Assembly (NCBI RefSeq): GCF_963678975.1
Contig: NC_089280.1
Location: 19,397,863-19,461,862 of the forward strand
Direction of reading: 5' to 3'
DNA: 64,000 nt
Origin: Dysidea avara
Taxonomy: Eukaryota; Porifera; Demospongiae; Dictyoceratida; Dysideidae
Shown here: piece by piece, positions 1 to 12,841 of the stretch
Position numbering within the stretch: position 1 is the stretch's first letter
How the letters are laid out: each line of letters starts with the position of its first letter
Program-made: the position numbers and the translations under genes
The notes under the pieces: generated by a model
Told to the model about the DNA's origin: nothing
Database searches by the model: none
The model's input: only the letters and a program-made list of their open reading frames with translations

Positions 1-239
1 TGCACATGCATGGTGGATGACATCATTGTTTTGGCTGGTAACTTGCTACATTTGATGTAAAACAGGTATATCTGGCGAACATAATGTATACAAGGAAACA
101 GTTCTGACCAAGTAAAATTTATTAATATTTTGGTCCCTTATATAATGTAATTCACTGCCATAGTAGCTATAGTGTCTTCAGATCTATTTACTGATGTAAG
201 AGCTCAGAAGAAAGGAGAAATATTTTAATGGCATTTGAG

Positions 240-1135
240 GAAAATATTGACCCTGGAAAAGGCCCATGACAAAGCCTGTGAGTTGGATAGTGACAATGAT
301 ACCATCAACCTTGCACGAATGCTTGGGAAAGGTAAACCTTTTTGGGGGGTTTCCAGTGGGTTGATCTTCTTACCCCTTACTGCTACAGGCCAATATTTAG
401 AAGGGATTTGGTGACCTCAGACAAACTGCCCTCTGTTAAAATTTACTAGTACCTTACACTAAAAATTGAGGTACTATAACAGAGCAATCAAATATTTGAT
501 ATTACAGTCAGTTATTCTCAATTTTAATTAAAACAATTCAACAAAAATTGCTGAAATATCACCATATTAAAGTATTTAGCCATTCAAGTGCAAAAATTTT
601 TCTATAGAGTATTTCCCCACACTTGCTAGCTTTTGCATGCTTCCCATGAAAAATGTGTTTCAGAAACATATGCTATACACCGAACAGAAAAGGGTCCTGC
701 TAAGAATCCTGGTTATGGGCCTGTGCTAGCCTTAGTAAACATGATACTTGAAAGTCCAACCTTAAGGACTAATGTGAAGAAACAAATGCTATCCATTGCC
801 CTGCTATACATATTAAAATTCAGGCTGTGATGTTTCGGATTGTTTCCAGCTTTGTTGGATATAGTAAGAAGAAAGCATGGAATACCTGAAAATGCACTGC
901 CAGAGCTCACAACTGCACTGTTAATAATATTTTATTATACACCAAATGAGCCAACGGAACATGTTGCACACATTATTCAGAGGTTTGTCATCCTGCTGTA
1001 TGACAGGACCAGCGGATTATGGTTCATATAGGTCAGCTTCTGTCCATATCCAGCCTCAGTTGGTGGTTCAGGAACTGCTAACAGTGGCCGCCTTCATATA
1101 TGGCCTCCCTGACTCTCTGTGTGTGGCCTTGATTG
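240..1135 (+). pseudogene. Decayed multi-exon gene remnant of unknown function
   Basis: Three stretches of coding-like sequence can be joined. Positions 240-331 read LEKAHDKACELDSDNDTINL and end at a GGTAAAC donor. Positions 664-1030 follow a TTTCAG acceptor and the splice phases fit (one base plus two). This second stretch contains an in-frame TGA at 828-830 and then continues in the same frame with HGIPENALPELTTALLIIFY and FVILLYDRTSGLW. Positions 1042-1135 continue in another frame (HIQPQLVVQELLTVAAFIYG) up to a GGTAAG donor. The premature stop and frame change suggest a pseudogene. The LLYDRTSG stretch resembles widespread uncharacterised proteins of cnidarians and sponges that are often linked to transposons; this is from memory and no function is assigned. 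Confidence 0.45.
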
Positions 1136-1267
1136 GTAAGATCTGTAGCTTCCTTTGTGAAAAATTTTTTTGTCAGGTTTTGTCAATGTGGTCTACCCAA
1201 GTCTGCTATGTACAAGAAGGATGCACAACATTGTGTTTGATCACAAACTACACAAACTGAAGTCTGA

Positions 1268-1366
1268 AGATAACAGTCTTTGAGCAGGCTGTAGGACCAG
1301 GTGTCCTACAGACCTTCAGCACTTGTGCTGTAAAGCGTTACTAAATAAATAAATAAATAAAAAACA
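1268..1366 (+). repeat. Candidate non-LTR retroelement 3' tail ending in (AAAT)n
   Basis: A short stretch with a small stem-like sequence (TGTAGGACCAGGTGTCCTAC) is followed by about five AAAT units at 1342-1361. Simple repeats of this kind commonly terminate LINE or SINE 3' ends. No coding part is visible next to it, so the family is not identified. Confidence 0.35.
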
Positions 1367-1773
1367 TAATAGCCAAGTGTACACGTGTACCTAGTTAAAT
1401 TTTTGTAAACTAGCTACTGAGTTCATGTATTAACCGCAGAGTCTATATATGTAGGTCATTACAAATTATAGAATAATTTGACTTCAGTACGTAATAATAC
1501 AAGGTTCAATACTACTTATAGTATTATTCATAATACTCATAGTATTACTCTAATGGTTGTCTTTTCATGGTTTTGGTGGTATATCTTAAAGTGGGTGGGG
1601 CTTCCATTGGCCTTATAAACTAGATAGCTTTGTTTATCACTGAATCTATGTACATATGCATGCAGTGGTTTTCTTATAATCTAACCCACTACAGCAATGT
1701 TTACCTTGACCATATGTACAGTACATGTAAATAATACAGGACATTATATAGGGGATGGTTGAATAGATATGCA

Positions 1774-2015
1774 TCCAGATTTGCAAAAAGGTACCTTTTC
1801 ACAAATTTTACATGCCAGCAAACAAAATGATGTGCCACTTGATTCCTTGTACTGATTAACTTCTTCTCAGCTTCAAAATGCAGCAGGATACTTTAACTGC
1901 ACTCATGGAAAACTTCGGGCAATTATATGCAATAATAGAAAAGTTATGAAGCTTCAAAGTTCAAAAAAAGGTCAAATTTTGTGTGTGAAAAAGGTATGTT
2001 TTGCAAATTTGGTCA
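1774..2015. repeat. Imperfect inverted-repeat MITE-like element
   Basis: The left end (CCAGATTTGCAAAAAGGTAC) and the reverse complement of the right end (TGACCAAATTTGCAAAACAT) are related, and both continue into a TACCTTTT(T)CAC segment. The termini resemble those at 2609-3252, 33916-34165 and 44202-44448, which share TGTGACC-like starts and a TTTGCGAAAA core. These could be one MITE superfamily. No target duplication is evident. Confidence 0.4.
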
Positions 2016-2490
2016 AATATTTCCTTGGATGTATAGTATATGTTCTTACTGTTAATATTTTTAAAATATACGAGAGCATCTACATGATTGCTTAACATTA
2101 AATGAGAGTTCACAAGTCTAATAATGTAATCACTCATAGTTATACTGTCGCAACAGTGTTCTCAGTAGAAATACTATACACAAAGTGCATTTTGGCATCT
2201 CTGTTATACCAAAATAGGTAAATTAGTGTAATTCTATATCATATGGTAGAGAGTTCATGTTCAATTTGTCATTTTCTTTGGTTATTGCATAATTAAACAT
2301 AATTTTTTTGTTAGTGCGGTTGAGTGGGCAGGACTTATCAAAGGGTGTGTGGTCTGCATTGGTCCAATATCCATATTTGTTAGTAAGGTGATCCTCTACC
2401 TCTGTGCCAAATTTGGTGCTTTTATCACTAAATGCACAATTGTTATGTATTTTTCAGTTAATCCACCAAATCTGTAATTCCATTAAAAAA

Positions 2491-2566
2491 GATCAAGATA
2501 CTCTAATAGAGCAATCAGAAATTCTAATAGAACAGTCACTGAATATTGTTCTAATAAAGCAGTCAC
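2491..2566 (+). repeat. Spaced array of the CTCTAATAGAGCAGTCA motif (three copies)
   Basis: GATCAAGATA is followed by CTCTAATAGAGCAATCA, then TTCTAATAGAACAGTCAC at 2522, then TTCTAATAAAGCAGTCAC at 2549. The spacing is 21 and 27 bases. The core CTCTA-A-TAGAG is a near-palindrome. The same motif recurs through the window and is discussed in the findings. Confidence 0.7.
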
Positions 2567-2608
2567 ATACATAAATACAGCAACCAGCTAAAAGAATAGA
2601 AAACTATT

Positions 2609-3252
2609 TGTGATCGGATCTGCGAAAAGGGACATAATCGCACAAGCCTAAATTTACAGTATAAAGTATTGAATACATTGGGTGAAATACTTGCGTATTA
2701 TTGAAAAACTTCTGCTATTTTGTTACCCCTGTTTCTTAGTGAAGGAAGGGACTAACAATAAAACCCAGGATATCGTCGTATTCACCTGCTCAAGAGGAGG
2801 TGGAAAATCTTTGTTTCGTTGCAGTAGACCCAAGAATACGTAAGTTATGAGCGTTTGTTTACATCATGTCGAAGCGATCATACGCGATTGGTTTTTCTTC
2901 ACGGATTTAGCCTTTGTGTGCAGTGAAGAAGGATGAATAAAGGACAAACTTACCCAGTAATTGATTCCCCTGTTCATGGCAAACATGATGGTGAAATGTT
3001 TAGCTCCGTACCTCAATCTGTCAGTAAGTTACAACCATTTTTGTAAGTGCCTGTAATGTATTTTCTCTATACTTGCTGTACAAATTAATTTTTCTGTTGT
3101 TGCTACTTTGTAGGGCTGTAATTCCCAATGTTATTGGCGTATGAAGCTGAAACTGTGCCAGTGGATACACTTGGCTAAGTAGATTATAAATATTTAATAA
3201 CCAGGAATTCAAAAATATGCGATTATGTCCTGTTTTCGCAGATCCGGTCACA
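2609..3252. mobile_element. Non-autonomous element with about 34-bp terminal inverted repeats
   Basis: The left arm at 2609-2642 begins TGTGATCGGATCTGCGAAAA and the right arm at 3218-3252 is its near-perfect reverse complement, with two or three differences. The 640-bp interior has no convincing reading frame. The terminal sequence resembles those at 33916-34165 and 44202-44448. A target duplication could not be defined with confidence. Confidence 0.65.
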
Positions 3253-3994
3253 TTTGAAAAACATCAATGTAAACAGTCTAATACTGGCATTATTGGCCAT
3301 AGATGGTGGCATAACTCTGGGCATTTCTCAAAAGCATAATAGATAAAATAATTTTTAAGCACTGCTCAAGAAGCATAATGCTCAACTTTCAGAGCATAAG
3401 CTCCAAGCTAACTACTTTTGATAGTTGGGAAAACTTGATGATGGTCAGTCAAGAACTATGATGGTTGGACAAATGCTAGGCATGAGGCTGAAAGAGATGC
3501 ATGGTAGTGCATCAATAATCCTAATCGTACAGTAAGTGGTACTCTATAGTAGGGTCCATGGAGGGTTTGGGCATTCCTGCCCAAAAATACCATCCAAAAA
3601 CCAGCCTTAGTTTTCCTTCATAACATGTACAGCTGGCAGTATTGGTTAGGCATGAACAAGCCCAAAAATTCCTTCAGCGTGACCTCCCAACCCTTCCTAC
3701 AAGCTTCCATGGAATTGTAAAAAATTACTCTTTATAACTGAGCTTTCTGCTAGCTAAGTGACTGACTAATTATGTAACTGATGCCTCCATCCAAGTGTAA
3801 AGTTAATATTAAAGAGGTTGATGTTTGATGTTGCTTTGACCCGAAACGTTCCATTTCAATAACTGCAGCAGCTACAGTGCTTTTGTCTCCTTTGTGTCCT
3901 ATCTGTTTCTTCACTACCACATAGGTATTAATTCGCAGTAATATTTGATGGCCTCAGTACAGCTGGCTGTCATGAGATTTATCTATAATTCTGT
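3253..3994. other. Intergenic, nothing recognised
   Basis: AT-rich non-coding sequence with no long reading frame, RNA gene or clear element end. Confidence 0.5.
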
Positions 3995-4225
3995 AGTGGC
4001 TGGATTGATTGCAGAGGTGTTTCTCGTGCTGCTCTTCATTTGTAATGCTGTGTACCAGTTATATAACGAAGCAGAACAACTGATTCACTTATTACTGATT
4101 TATAGTCAGGGCACATGTTTAGTCACAATTTCTAGAGTGACTGGATTGATTGCAGAGGTATTTCTCATACTTTTCTTCTTTTGTAATGGGTGGAACAAAG
4201 CTGAAAACAAAGCAGAATGGCCACA
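3995..4225 (+). repeat. Two diverged copies of an unit with 141-bp period
   Basis: TGGATTGATTGCAGAGG occurs at 4001 and again at 4142, each followed by a similar T-rich stretch and an AA-rich segment ending near AGCAGAA. A related segment (GGCTGAAAACAAAG) is seen at about 52465 and in reverse near 5575. The 139-residue open frame here is explained by the repeat; it is hydrophobic but has no splice support or homology that I recognise. Confidence 0.5.
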
Positions 4226-4630
4226 TCACTTTCCAGTACCTTGTAGTCAAGCACGTGTGTTAAGTATTTTTATAATATGTCTGGCCAGCACCATTCTTTC
4301 CTTTGATGTGGTATGTGTTGGTTCACCAGTCAATAAATTATATTACAAAAAAGTGAACAATTAAATATAAGGAAAAAGTAGAAAACTTATATTGAGTAGG
4401 GATCATAATACTTGCATGCTTACTTAACCTTGCATTTGGCAACTCTAATAAAATAAATCATGTTTATCAGCAGGCTGGCTAGTACAAGTATTAGGGAAGA
4501 GGTAGTTGTCAGGTCTGTAATAATTGTTTTAAAAACTGTTGGAATAAGTTAGATTTTTACCGATTTGTTTACTACTTACATAATAAAATGCTCACCCTAC
4601 TCATTGATTACTTTACATGCGCATAATTAC

Positions 4631-5243
4631 CAGGGCTGGGGGGGACCAGGCATTTTCCCTGGGTTCTACTTTGTAGGGGGACCCAAGAGGACTTCCAGGG
4701 GCTTCATAGCTACACAACAGCTATATCCACACATACAATAAACATACAGCAGTGCAAATATTCCCTCAAGACTCGAGGACACAGGAAACCTCAGTAAGAG
4801 ATACCATCTATCAGCCAGCAAATTCGTAGCATATATTTCCAGGAGCAACATGCTCTTATAAGGCGCTTATAATGAACACTGTAACAATGTGACTTTTTCC
4901 ACCAAATAGATTGAGGTACTCTAATAGAACAGTCACCCTAATACAGCAATCAGGAAAATATTCGGTTACATTAGCTACTCTAACAAGCTATTAAATTCAG
5001 CCTCACATTTAATTTTGGAGAGTATGGTGTTTAAAACTTTCCTGAGTGGTAGCTCTGTAGCTATTTGGCAGAAGGTTTGCTATACAATTGAAGCTTGAGA
5101 TACCCTAATAAAGTAGTCACTTTAATTATAACAGTCAGATGAACATTAAAAATTATACTGTGATAAACTATCAAAATCACTATCATATTCAATCTAAGAG
5201 GGTATAATTTTCCCCAGACCCCTAAATTCTTTTGACAGCCCTG
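4631..5243. mobile_element. hAT-like non-autonomous element
   Basis: The left end starts CAGGGCTGGGG and the right end finishes GACAGCCCTG. Flanks are ATAATTAC on the left and ATTAATTAC on the right, an 8-bp target duplication that has gained one base. The interior holds degenerate copies of the CTCTAATAGAGCAGTCA motif at about 4911-4954 and 5097-5137. No transposase is present. Confidence 0.6.
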
Positions 5244-5354
5244 ATTAATTACACAAGTATGTAGAATGAAAATTAGAAATTTTAAGCTGGATTAGGGATC
5301 AAAGAAAGAAAACAAAGTAGTGAAACAAGGAATAGCTAAAAAGTAGTGAAGCAA

Positions 5355-5421
5355 TTGTCTATACCTGCAGATATACTAGTAGGGATTAAATGTCCATTAG
5401 TATATCTGCAGGTATAGACAA
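5355..5421. repeat. Long hairpin (foldback MITE core)
   Basis: The arms 5355-5380 and 5396-5421 are 26-bp inverted repeats with one mismatch, separated by 15 bases. Weaker pairing extends outward to about 5317 and 5455, for example ATAGCTAAA on the left and TTTAGCTAT on the right. This is a foldback element rather than a gene. Confidence 0.75.
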
Positions 5422-5455
5422 CCTCTCTTGTTGCACTACATTTTAGCTATTCTCT

Positions 5456-7240
5456 TGCCACTGAACCTGCGCATACCACACCAAAACAAAAAATGGTTCC
5501 AGACATGCATTAAATGTATTTTGCATCTGAACGCACCCCCAACAATTAACTACCGAAAATTGAAGTGGCCATTATGCTTTGTTTTCAGCTACATTCCACC
5601 TGTTACACAGTGTTACAAACAAAGTACAGTATGAGAAGCGTCTCTGCAATCAATTCAAGCCCATGGCCTTATCCATTGTTGAGTCATGCATAGCTGGAGG
5701 CATTAGTTAGTCAGTTGGTCTGTCATCAGCATAAAATAGATTTTTTTTTAATTCATAGAAATTTGTTGGAAGGGTTTGGGGTTGCTCTGAAGACATTTAT
5801 GGGCTTGGCTATGCCTAACCAATACTGCCAAGCTGTTATAAAGCAAAGGTGAGGCTGATACTGTTGGGAAAGAAAGCATAATTCATAATTGCAAGGCATG
5901 ATCAAATAGACCACCACATTGCATACACTCACACTACTACCGCCTTGAACTTTATAGCAGTTAGCCGTACACTGTGCAGTCATCACAGAGCTCTAGGACT
6001 TATGTAACATATCACAGACACACACAATTAAACCCACACACACATATCCACACAACACGATAAGCTATACCTTGTGGTTCCATGAATATGTCACTATCAA
6101 CTGAATTATATGGAGAGTAATTTTTCCTTTTTGGCAAGGTTGCATACATCTAAGGAACATCAACACCATCTATCTAACTATTAACTAAACACTATTAAAT
6201 AATTAAACTTTGCTAAAGCATGACATGTGAACACTGACATATGTGACTGGCTAAGCAAAAACTGACTGGTTTGCAACACAACTGATACAAGGATAATGGC
6301 ACAAAACGATAGCTACTTCCACTATTTACTTCCACTACTTGATCGTCACTACTTATTTCTAAAGTTTTATTCTCCATATTTACCGTAGCTTCTTTTCTGG
6401 TAGTTTGTACAAGCCACTGGTGATGGCAGTGACGATCTGATGACTGTGCATGGCTATTGATCAGTCAAGTGGGTTGGCACAGATACAAAACAGTCTGTGA
6501 TTGTGTAGCATTGTATTTAGCTCAATTTAATCACACCTGTGGATCTCTTATGAGACCGTATATATGCTGGCTGCTGGCTTGCCATTGTCTTCTCTGTCAT
6601 GCCTCCTTTGGGCCCTCCACCCTTTTGAGGTATAGCGAATCCAATCAAATGATGGGACACAAGGTGAGAATTTTGTATACAGTATGGTTAGATAGGTAGT
6701 ATATACTATTATATATTATAGCTCTATGCAAGGTGAAAAAGTCTGTGGCAAATTAGAGTCACTCAACTTTACGCCATTATCTCTACAAACTTTAAAAGTA
6801 AAGACTAGTTGAGTTTTTGCTCAGTGGGTCACATATTTGGCAAGGAAGTAGGTGTGGAAGAAAACATTACCCTCTACAATACCCTCTACAATACTTTTAC
6901 TTGTATATAGCTATAGGTAAACAAGTAGTACTAGGAAGATAGAGTTGTGGCTATTATATATTGAGCTCAACATAACAATGTGTACATACTCCAAGTCTTT
7001 GAATAACTGGATTATCAGATTGCATCCTCCTCTCAGAACAAGCTTCCTTGACCTTTTGAGTATCAGGTGTCTATCACAAACATGAAATGCAAATAAACAG
7101 CAGGAGCATGATTATATATTCATCAGGGGCATATCCAGAGAGGTTTCCATGGGTAGGAAACTCATCTGGATTTCACATTTTCGGAACACTAAGTAACTGA
7201 GACTTCAAGATTTCCAAATTAGGAATCCTTAAATTTTTAC
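5456..7240. other. Long non-coding stretch, nothing recognised
   Basis: AT-rich sequence with short open frames that lack splice signals or recognisable composition. A segment near 5575 resembles, in reverse, the repeat at 3995-4225. No RNA gene seen. Confidence 0.45.
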
Positions 7241-7262
7241 TTCAAGTGATGATCTTCACACC

Positions 7263-7268
7263 TTTTAT
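7263..7268 (-). promoter_or_regulatory. Candidate polyadenylation signal of the kinase gene
   Basis: On the minus strand an AATAAA hexamer lies just beyond the CA-repeat tract that follows the kinase stop codon. It is the first such signal after the stop and would place the whole repeat in the 3' UTR. Confidence 0.4.
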
Positions 7269-7274
7269 TGTAAT

Positions 7275-7524
<250 letters not shown>

Positions 7525-7686
7525 CTACCGTCTATTCACCTGCATTGCAATCTGATTTTGATTTTCCATTGCTTTAGGAGCACTATTAAATTTTTCCTGA
7601 CATTGTTCTTTAAGCTGCCGTATTTCATTTCTCATTATTTGGAGTTGACCTTCATAATCTTTACGTTCTTTCTTACATGTACTAAG
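7525..7686 (-). CDS. Kinase gene, exon 3: coiled-coil C-terminus
   Basis: After an AAAG acceptor the exon starts in phase 0 and reads LSTCKKERKDYEGQLQIMRN, continuing as a charged heptad-rich helix to MQVNRR and a TAG at 7525-7527. Phase and composition fit exon 2, which ends in phase 0 inside a similar coiled coil. An alternative is a donor CAG/GTGAAT at 7540, which would leave the gene open further downstream; no further exon was found, so a terminal exon is preferred. The following minus-strand sequence is a long CA repeat and then a polyadenylation signal. Confidence 0.6.
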   Translation of the reverse strand, partial: LSTCKKERKDYEGQLQIMRNEIRQLKEQCQEKFNSAPKAMENQNQIAMQVNRR

Positions 7687-9489
7687 CTTTAACAATAAAA
7701 CACACATATTAGATAATACAAATATAATTATGAGAATTTGTTTTAATATGTGCAAAGACAAGTAAGTGATCAGTGTGATGATATGAATAAACATAAAAAA
7801 TTAATAGAGTACTATTCAACCTTATTATATATATACTTATATATATATATATATAGTGTAAATTTTTACATTATAGCAGAAACCAAATTATGAATTTTGA
7901 AAGGTTAAATCCTTAAAAAAAGGACACATTTCCAAGATTTTGAAAGGCAGAACTTTATTATACAGCAATTTACGGTATACATGTAAATCTCTCGAACATG
8001 ATGTGACAAACTTAATCCACCACGTAAGCCATTTTAGAGTCACCAGCAAGGGGAGTTGAGGTATAAGCATGTTATATCACTAGCAACTCTTATCTCAATT
8101 AGTGGTATAGTAGAAAATATATTATAGCCATTCTCAATCTTTGCATTTACTGGATCACAAGTAAAGTATTTATATTTAAAGATTAACAGATTTCAGAATC
8201 AATTTACTTTTGCATCAAAAGGGACTCCTCAAACTAAAAGCCCATTAAACTCACCCATTATGCTGTGTGTACATACCATAATTTGCTTTATGGTTGCAAA
8301 ATAAATTTGGTAAGCAAAAATCACACAAAAAAGTCTTAATTTTTGAGTATATAGGGTGGCTACTAGCTAGGCTACTAGCCATGTGCCAGAACTTTGTTTA
8401 ATTTGAGGTTCAAAGATTCCAGACATTGGCTAACTGTGTGGTTCACACATCAAGCATCAAAGAATGTGGCTTTTTTTACCACTGTAGACTGCAAAAAATA
8501 GATCGGTCATGTATATAAACATTTTACTCAGTGTTAATCATACAAAAATACTCTTATATACAAAACTTTTTACCATCAACATGAATTTGATACAAACACA
8601 AAGCTGTGCTTCAATTTACCTCCAGCTTTGGAAGGTTACACACAAAATTTGATTGATATCATTTCATGAATTCCTGAGATATAAGTCCACAAAGTTCGTG
8701 TTAGTTTTTAGTTTTTGTATGAGTTAAATTCAAATGTGTGAAGTGTTCACTTTGAAATATGGCACAGGGTTAAAGACAAATTTTAGTAGTAACCGTGATT
8801 GAAATCCAGTATAATATACACATTGATAGAGTTACCGCTGTACATGAATAATAATATTATTGATGGATTGATGTAAAAAAATTGTTCTTGCAAACGCAGA
8901 GTAAATTGCATGTGAGAAGAAGTTGAAAATTAGTCTGTAGATTGGTTAATCATTGTACAACAGTCCAAGAACACAGTGGTTGGACTTTTGTGTGTCCCAA
9001 TTTATGGGGCTCATATATAAGTGCAACAAGGCACAAAGGAACATAACACTCAAACTATAGCTGTGTTTTAACCATTGTGAAATTCCTTTGCATGCACAAT
9101 CCTTTACGTAATTGCCTGGTTATGTTAGCAGTTAATTTATGAGTAGCCATATAAATTGTCTCCTACAGTAGAGAGAGATCTCAAAATGGCTACTGAGTTC
9201 ACAGTTACAATAGTATTATTGTAAGAGCTGTTCAGACTCTTTAATTAAGCACACAAGTACTTTGACTCATTATGGCTTGCTTTTAAGAACCAGTATCGTA
9301 TATTGAGTAGCTTGAAGATGATGATGCAACAAACCACTGAGTATGCGCATGCTCTATATGGACTTGATGTTTAAAGTTAATCGGACAATGGTTGGAACCA
9401 CTAGTATTACGCTCCTTGACGTTTATAAGTTCAAGCTTAAGGTTACGGAATATTACAAAATGCATGGGCAGAACATATTACAAAACCTG
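7687..9489. other. Kinase intron 2, proximal part, nothing recognised
   Basis: Lies in the 4.9-kb intron between exons 3 and 2. It contains AT-rich simple sequence, such as TA runs near 7824-7856. The remainder is unremarkable. Confidence 0.45.
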
Positions 9490-9496
9490 CTTTAAA

Positions 9497-10097
9497 TAGG
9501 GATGTCAAAATCCTGCAAAATTACGGAATTTCTTCTCCCGTAAATTTCATTTAAAAGTAGCACAATGAATTGTGCGTCTTGCAGACAGTTTAGACACTAG
9601 ATTTTTTCGTTTCATAGTAATGAACTGGTCAAAGTAGTGCTCTTCTGGTGAGTTTCCTCGTGATTAGAGTAGCTAGGTGCGTGTATAAGCCCCAATGTTA
9701 GATCCCTGCCTAAAAAATGTATGGAAGATGACAGCAGGCTAGTTTTGTCGATCGCCATGCACAACAGTGTTTCAGTTAATCAATAGGTTGGTTTTCAGTC
9801 AGTGCAAGATGCAACTTGAACACCTGTATTAGTTTCCTGTCAATGCTACGCAATTGATAATACAAAGTGACATAATCACCCATACGTCACTTGTTTTTGT
9901 TTTGTGCCATGGCTACCAATGGTGCTCAATAGAGAAGTCTGGAGAACCACCTATTTGTTTATTTAACAATTACTGGCTACCACAAAAGTAAATGTGGCAA
10001 ACCTATATATCAATTTGCAACATTTTTCAAACTCTACAAGATGCTGTGACTAAAACATGCATTTGTTAAACTTTTAAAAATCCGTTTGACATCCCTA
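9497..10097. mobile_element. MITE with TAGGGATGTCAAA termini and 7-bp flanking repeats
   Basis: The left end TAGGGATGTCAAA and the right end TTTGACATCCCTA are perfect 13-bp inverted repeats. CTTTAAA flanks both sides (9490-9496 and 10098-10104). The terminal sequence and flank length suggest a hAT-type non-autonomous element; only 7 of the usual 8 bases match. It lies in the kinase intron. Confidence 0.75.
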
Positions 10098-10316
10098 CTT
10101 TAAACCAAGCAGAAATAAATAATTTCAACAGCTGTGTTGTGGTAGCAATACAACTAATTGTGCTTGTTTGTTTTAACTGTAGAACAAAGACTGTTCTTGA
10201 GTGTGTGGTCCACAATAGAGCGATGTTTTATAAAAACGCGCCACCAAAAACCAGACAAACAGATTACTGAATCCTTATAATTTCAACACAAGTAACTAAA
10301 CAACTAGAATATCTAG

Positions 10317-10458
10317 GTCCTGTGGAAGCGATTTTTTAAGTTACTGGTCATATAGATGTTTTATTGAACTTTTAGTAGATTTTTCGAGTAAACCAAGCAT
10401 TTTGAGGCTTGTATCTCTGTCACTGGGAAGAAACACGCCAAAAACGCTTCCACAGGAC
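10317..10458. repeat. Short element with 14-bp inverted termini
   Basis: GTCCTGTGGAAGCG at 10317-10330 is perfectly inverted at 10445-10458. The interior is 114 bp. No target duplication is clear. The element lies within the kinase intron. Confidence 0.6.
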
Positions 10459-12541
10459 GTAATAATTTCAATATACAGTATCTCTATGCCCCGGAAATGC
10501 CAATAGAGCCTACAGCTTTTGCTGTATTTGGCGGCAGAAAAACATGGTAGTGACAGCTGGAGCTGAGTGATGTATGGGTTGGCTTACTTGTCTTGCTACA
10601 ACAACTTGTAGTGTTCTACCTACCTCTAACTACACTGTAGCTGCATAAAAACAGTAAATATGAAGGGCTTCACCTTCATTTTAAACTTTTCACACTGCTA
10701 GACTGGTTTTATGGGCTTCTCAAAAAGTATCAATAGGCATTCAAAATTTTGAATGATAGCCTGTGACTATACCGTAACCTTAAAGTAATGATTCATATCT
10801 TTAGTGATAGTGATTTTTGAGGACTCAAGTACCTTTTGGAGCAACCCTGAAAGAAATTGAAGGAATACACAGCTATGGAGTTATAATGTAACACCAAGAC
10901 ACACATGTAACAACTGAATGATCAAGATAGTAAAATCAATTTGTTGTCATGCGTATGGGGTGAACCACTTGGGGAGAATGTTAACAAATTGATGTTGTAC
11001 TACTTCTAAATAAACCAAGTACCATGCAGCAAGCTGAAAATACATCATGATATAATTATTCAGTTTTGTTTTGTTGTATAACACTTTCAGAGTTATCAAG
11101 TAATAAGTTATTGTAATCTTATATTTACTAATTCATATAATTCTGTAATTACATTGCAGTACACTGCAAAGGAACAAAGCGCTTAAAACCACTAATAATA
11201 CACAGAAGTATCTTCTTATATTTTGTTTATAGTATTTTCTTATACAAATTATCTTGGAAAAGCCTTTTAATTTTTGTTTGTGTTAGTAAGGGACACACCC
11301 CCCTTTGACTTGAAGGATTTCTTTTTCCTCAGTGGGAGATCTATGTGGGATTTTGTGGTTTCGACAGTTAGCTTAGAGGTAGTCTTTATTATTGCAATAT
11401 GGATATTTATAGTAAAACCACTGTATTTCAGTGGCATGCAATTGCATTTAATTAACATCCACTGTAGCTACAACTCTCAACAACACTTTACCTTTCACCT
11501 TCCACTGCATTAAACATTAAAAATGATCAAAATACTCTAATAGAGCAGTCAAGTAACTACTGTAACAGAGGCAATAGCTTACAGTCACAATGTTTTCAAG
11601 TTTGATTATTAAATAGCTTAAAGCATTGGATTACTGCAATTTTAACTAAAAATAGCCTAAAATTCAATCTCAAAGCTTCTAACCCTCAAAAATCAAAAAT
11701 TTCTGGAGATCTGTGGTTTTATTTTACATAATATTGAGAACATTACTTTTAAAAGTCTTATTGTTCCTGGTAGCCTAGGATGCCAGCTACATAGTTTTCA
11801 GCTGTTTGACACCCACACAGCTTACTAATAAAAGCTTTCTCATCAAACTCTAGGAATCACACCAATGATTTGGACATGATCCTGGAATCAGGAATCAAAA
11901 GATCATTAGTAATTCGTTGTGTTTCTCTGTATTTCTATGCTTGTATCCTTATTGTAATGATAGTTGTACCAGGAATCACTTAGAATCACAGGAATCCTGT
12001 GTGGAATCACAGAATTGGTAGGATTCCGAATCACGTCAATCAAAATCCCTGTAGCTGAAGACCCCTCAGTCCTAATAAACTCACTGCACCCATATTTCAA
12101 ATCGGCACAAATTAACCACCTTAAATCAAAGCATGGAAATGTATTACAGGCTCTATGCAGCCTTCTTTTCTTGCACACAGGTTGCTTTTAGCGTACAAAG
12201 TTTGCTCACATGGGTGCAGAAAGACAAACATAACATACTGCGCATAAACAACACACATGCACATTTTTGGAAAACAAGTTCAACGTGCCCACAGCCGGCC
12301 TGCAGTCAGCTGTAGGAACGTGCACAGTTAAAAATTAGCCTGTAGATAAATTAACCATTGTAGAAATGCTTTTTTTCAGTTTAAAATAGATCTGAGCAAA
12401 GGCCATGGAGTTGAAAAATCAAACAAGCGCTTGATCAAGATACTATATAGAACAACAGTACACATAGACTAAATGATGGTCACATATGAAACTTTTAAAA
12501 GCTAATATTTTCTTTTGAAAGTATTACAATTAAAACTTTAC
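10459..12541. other. Kinase intron 2, distal part
   Basis: Mostly unremarkable non-coding sequence. One copy of the recurrent motif lies at 11524-11575 (ATGATCAAAATACTCTAATA followed by GAGCAGTCA and a decayed second unit). The 60 to 90-residue open frames at 11.3-12.3 kb overlap on both strands and have no coding support. Confidence 0.5.
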
Positions 12542-12715
12542 CATAGTTTCCTTGTTTTTTAGTGCTTCTTTTGCCTTGCACAGGTCACTTTGGTAGCTGT
12601 CAGCTTGTTGTTTTGCCATTTGATGAAGGTGTTTATAATGATCAATGCTTTTATTAGCAGCAGCAAGCTTATCATCAAGTCTGTCAAGTTCTTTGGTAAG
12701 CCTTTCCTTTTCTCC
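12542..12715 (-). CDS. Kinase gene, exon 2: coiled coil
   Basis: Exactly 58 codons, phase 0 at both ends, bounded by an ATGTTAG acceptor and an ATG/GTAAAG donor. It begins GEKERLTKELDRLDDKLAAA and continues as a lysine- and glutamate-rich heptad helix (HQMAKQQADSYQSDLCKAKE). It joins in frame to the kinase exon, whose coding part ends DYEPLL just before a GTGAGA donor. The coiled coil probably drives self-association or partner binding next to the kinase domain. The exon is too short to stand out as an open frame and rests on splice and phase agreement. Confidence 0.75.
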
Positions 12716-12841
12716 CTAACATGTTAAGTTAAAGTAACAAAATTTGACAGGGATGAATTCCATACAAGCAAATAATATATCCACACTTTACACACAGGCC
12801 CTATTTGTGTACAGTTCTGAGATTTACATAACAGTATTAGC

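Noticed and set aside
3945-4364. 139-residue hydrophobic membrane protein
   Set aside because: The frame consists of two copies of a dispersed 141-bp-period repeat and lacks splice or homology support.
3253-5455. CRISPR-like array of spaced short repeats
   Set aside because: The recurrent motif copies are diverged, irregularly spaced and in both orientations, and the genome has introns and LINEs, so it is not prokaryotic.
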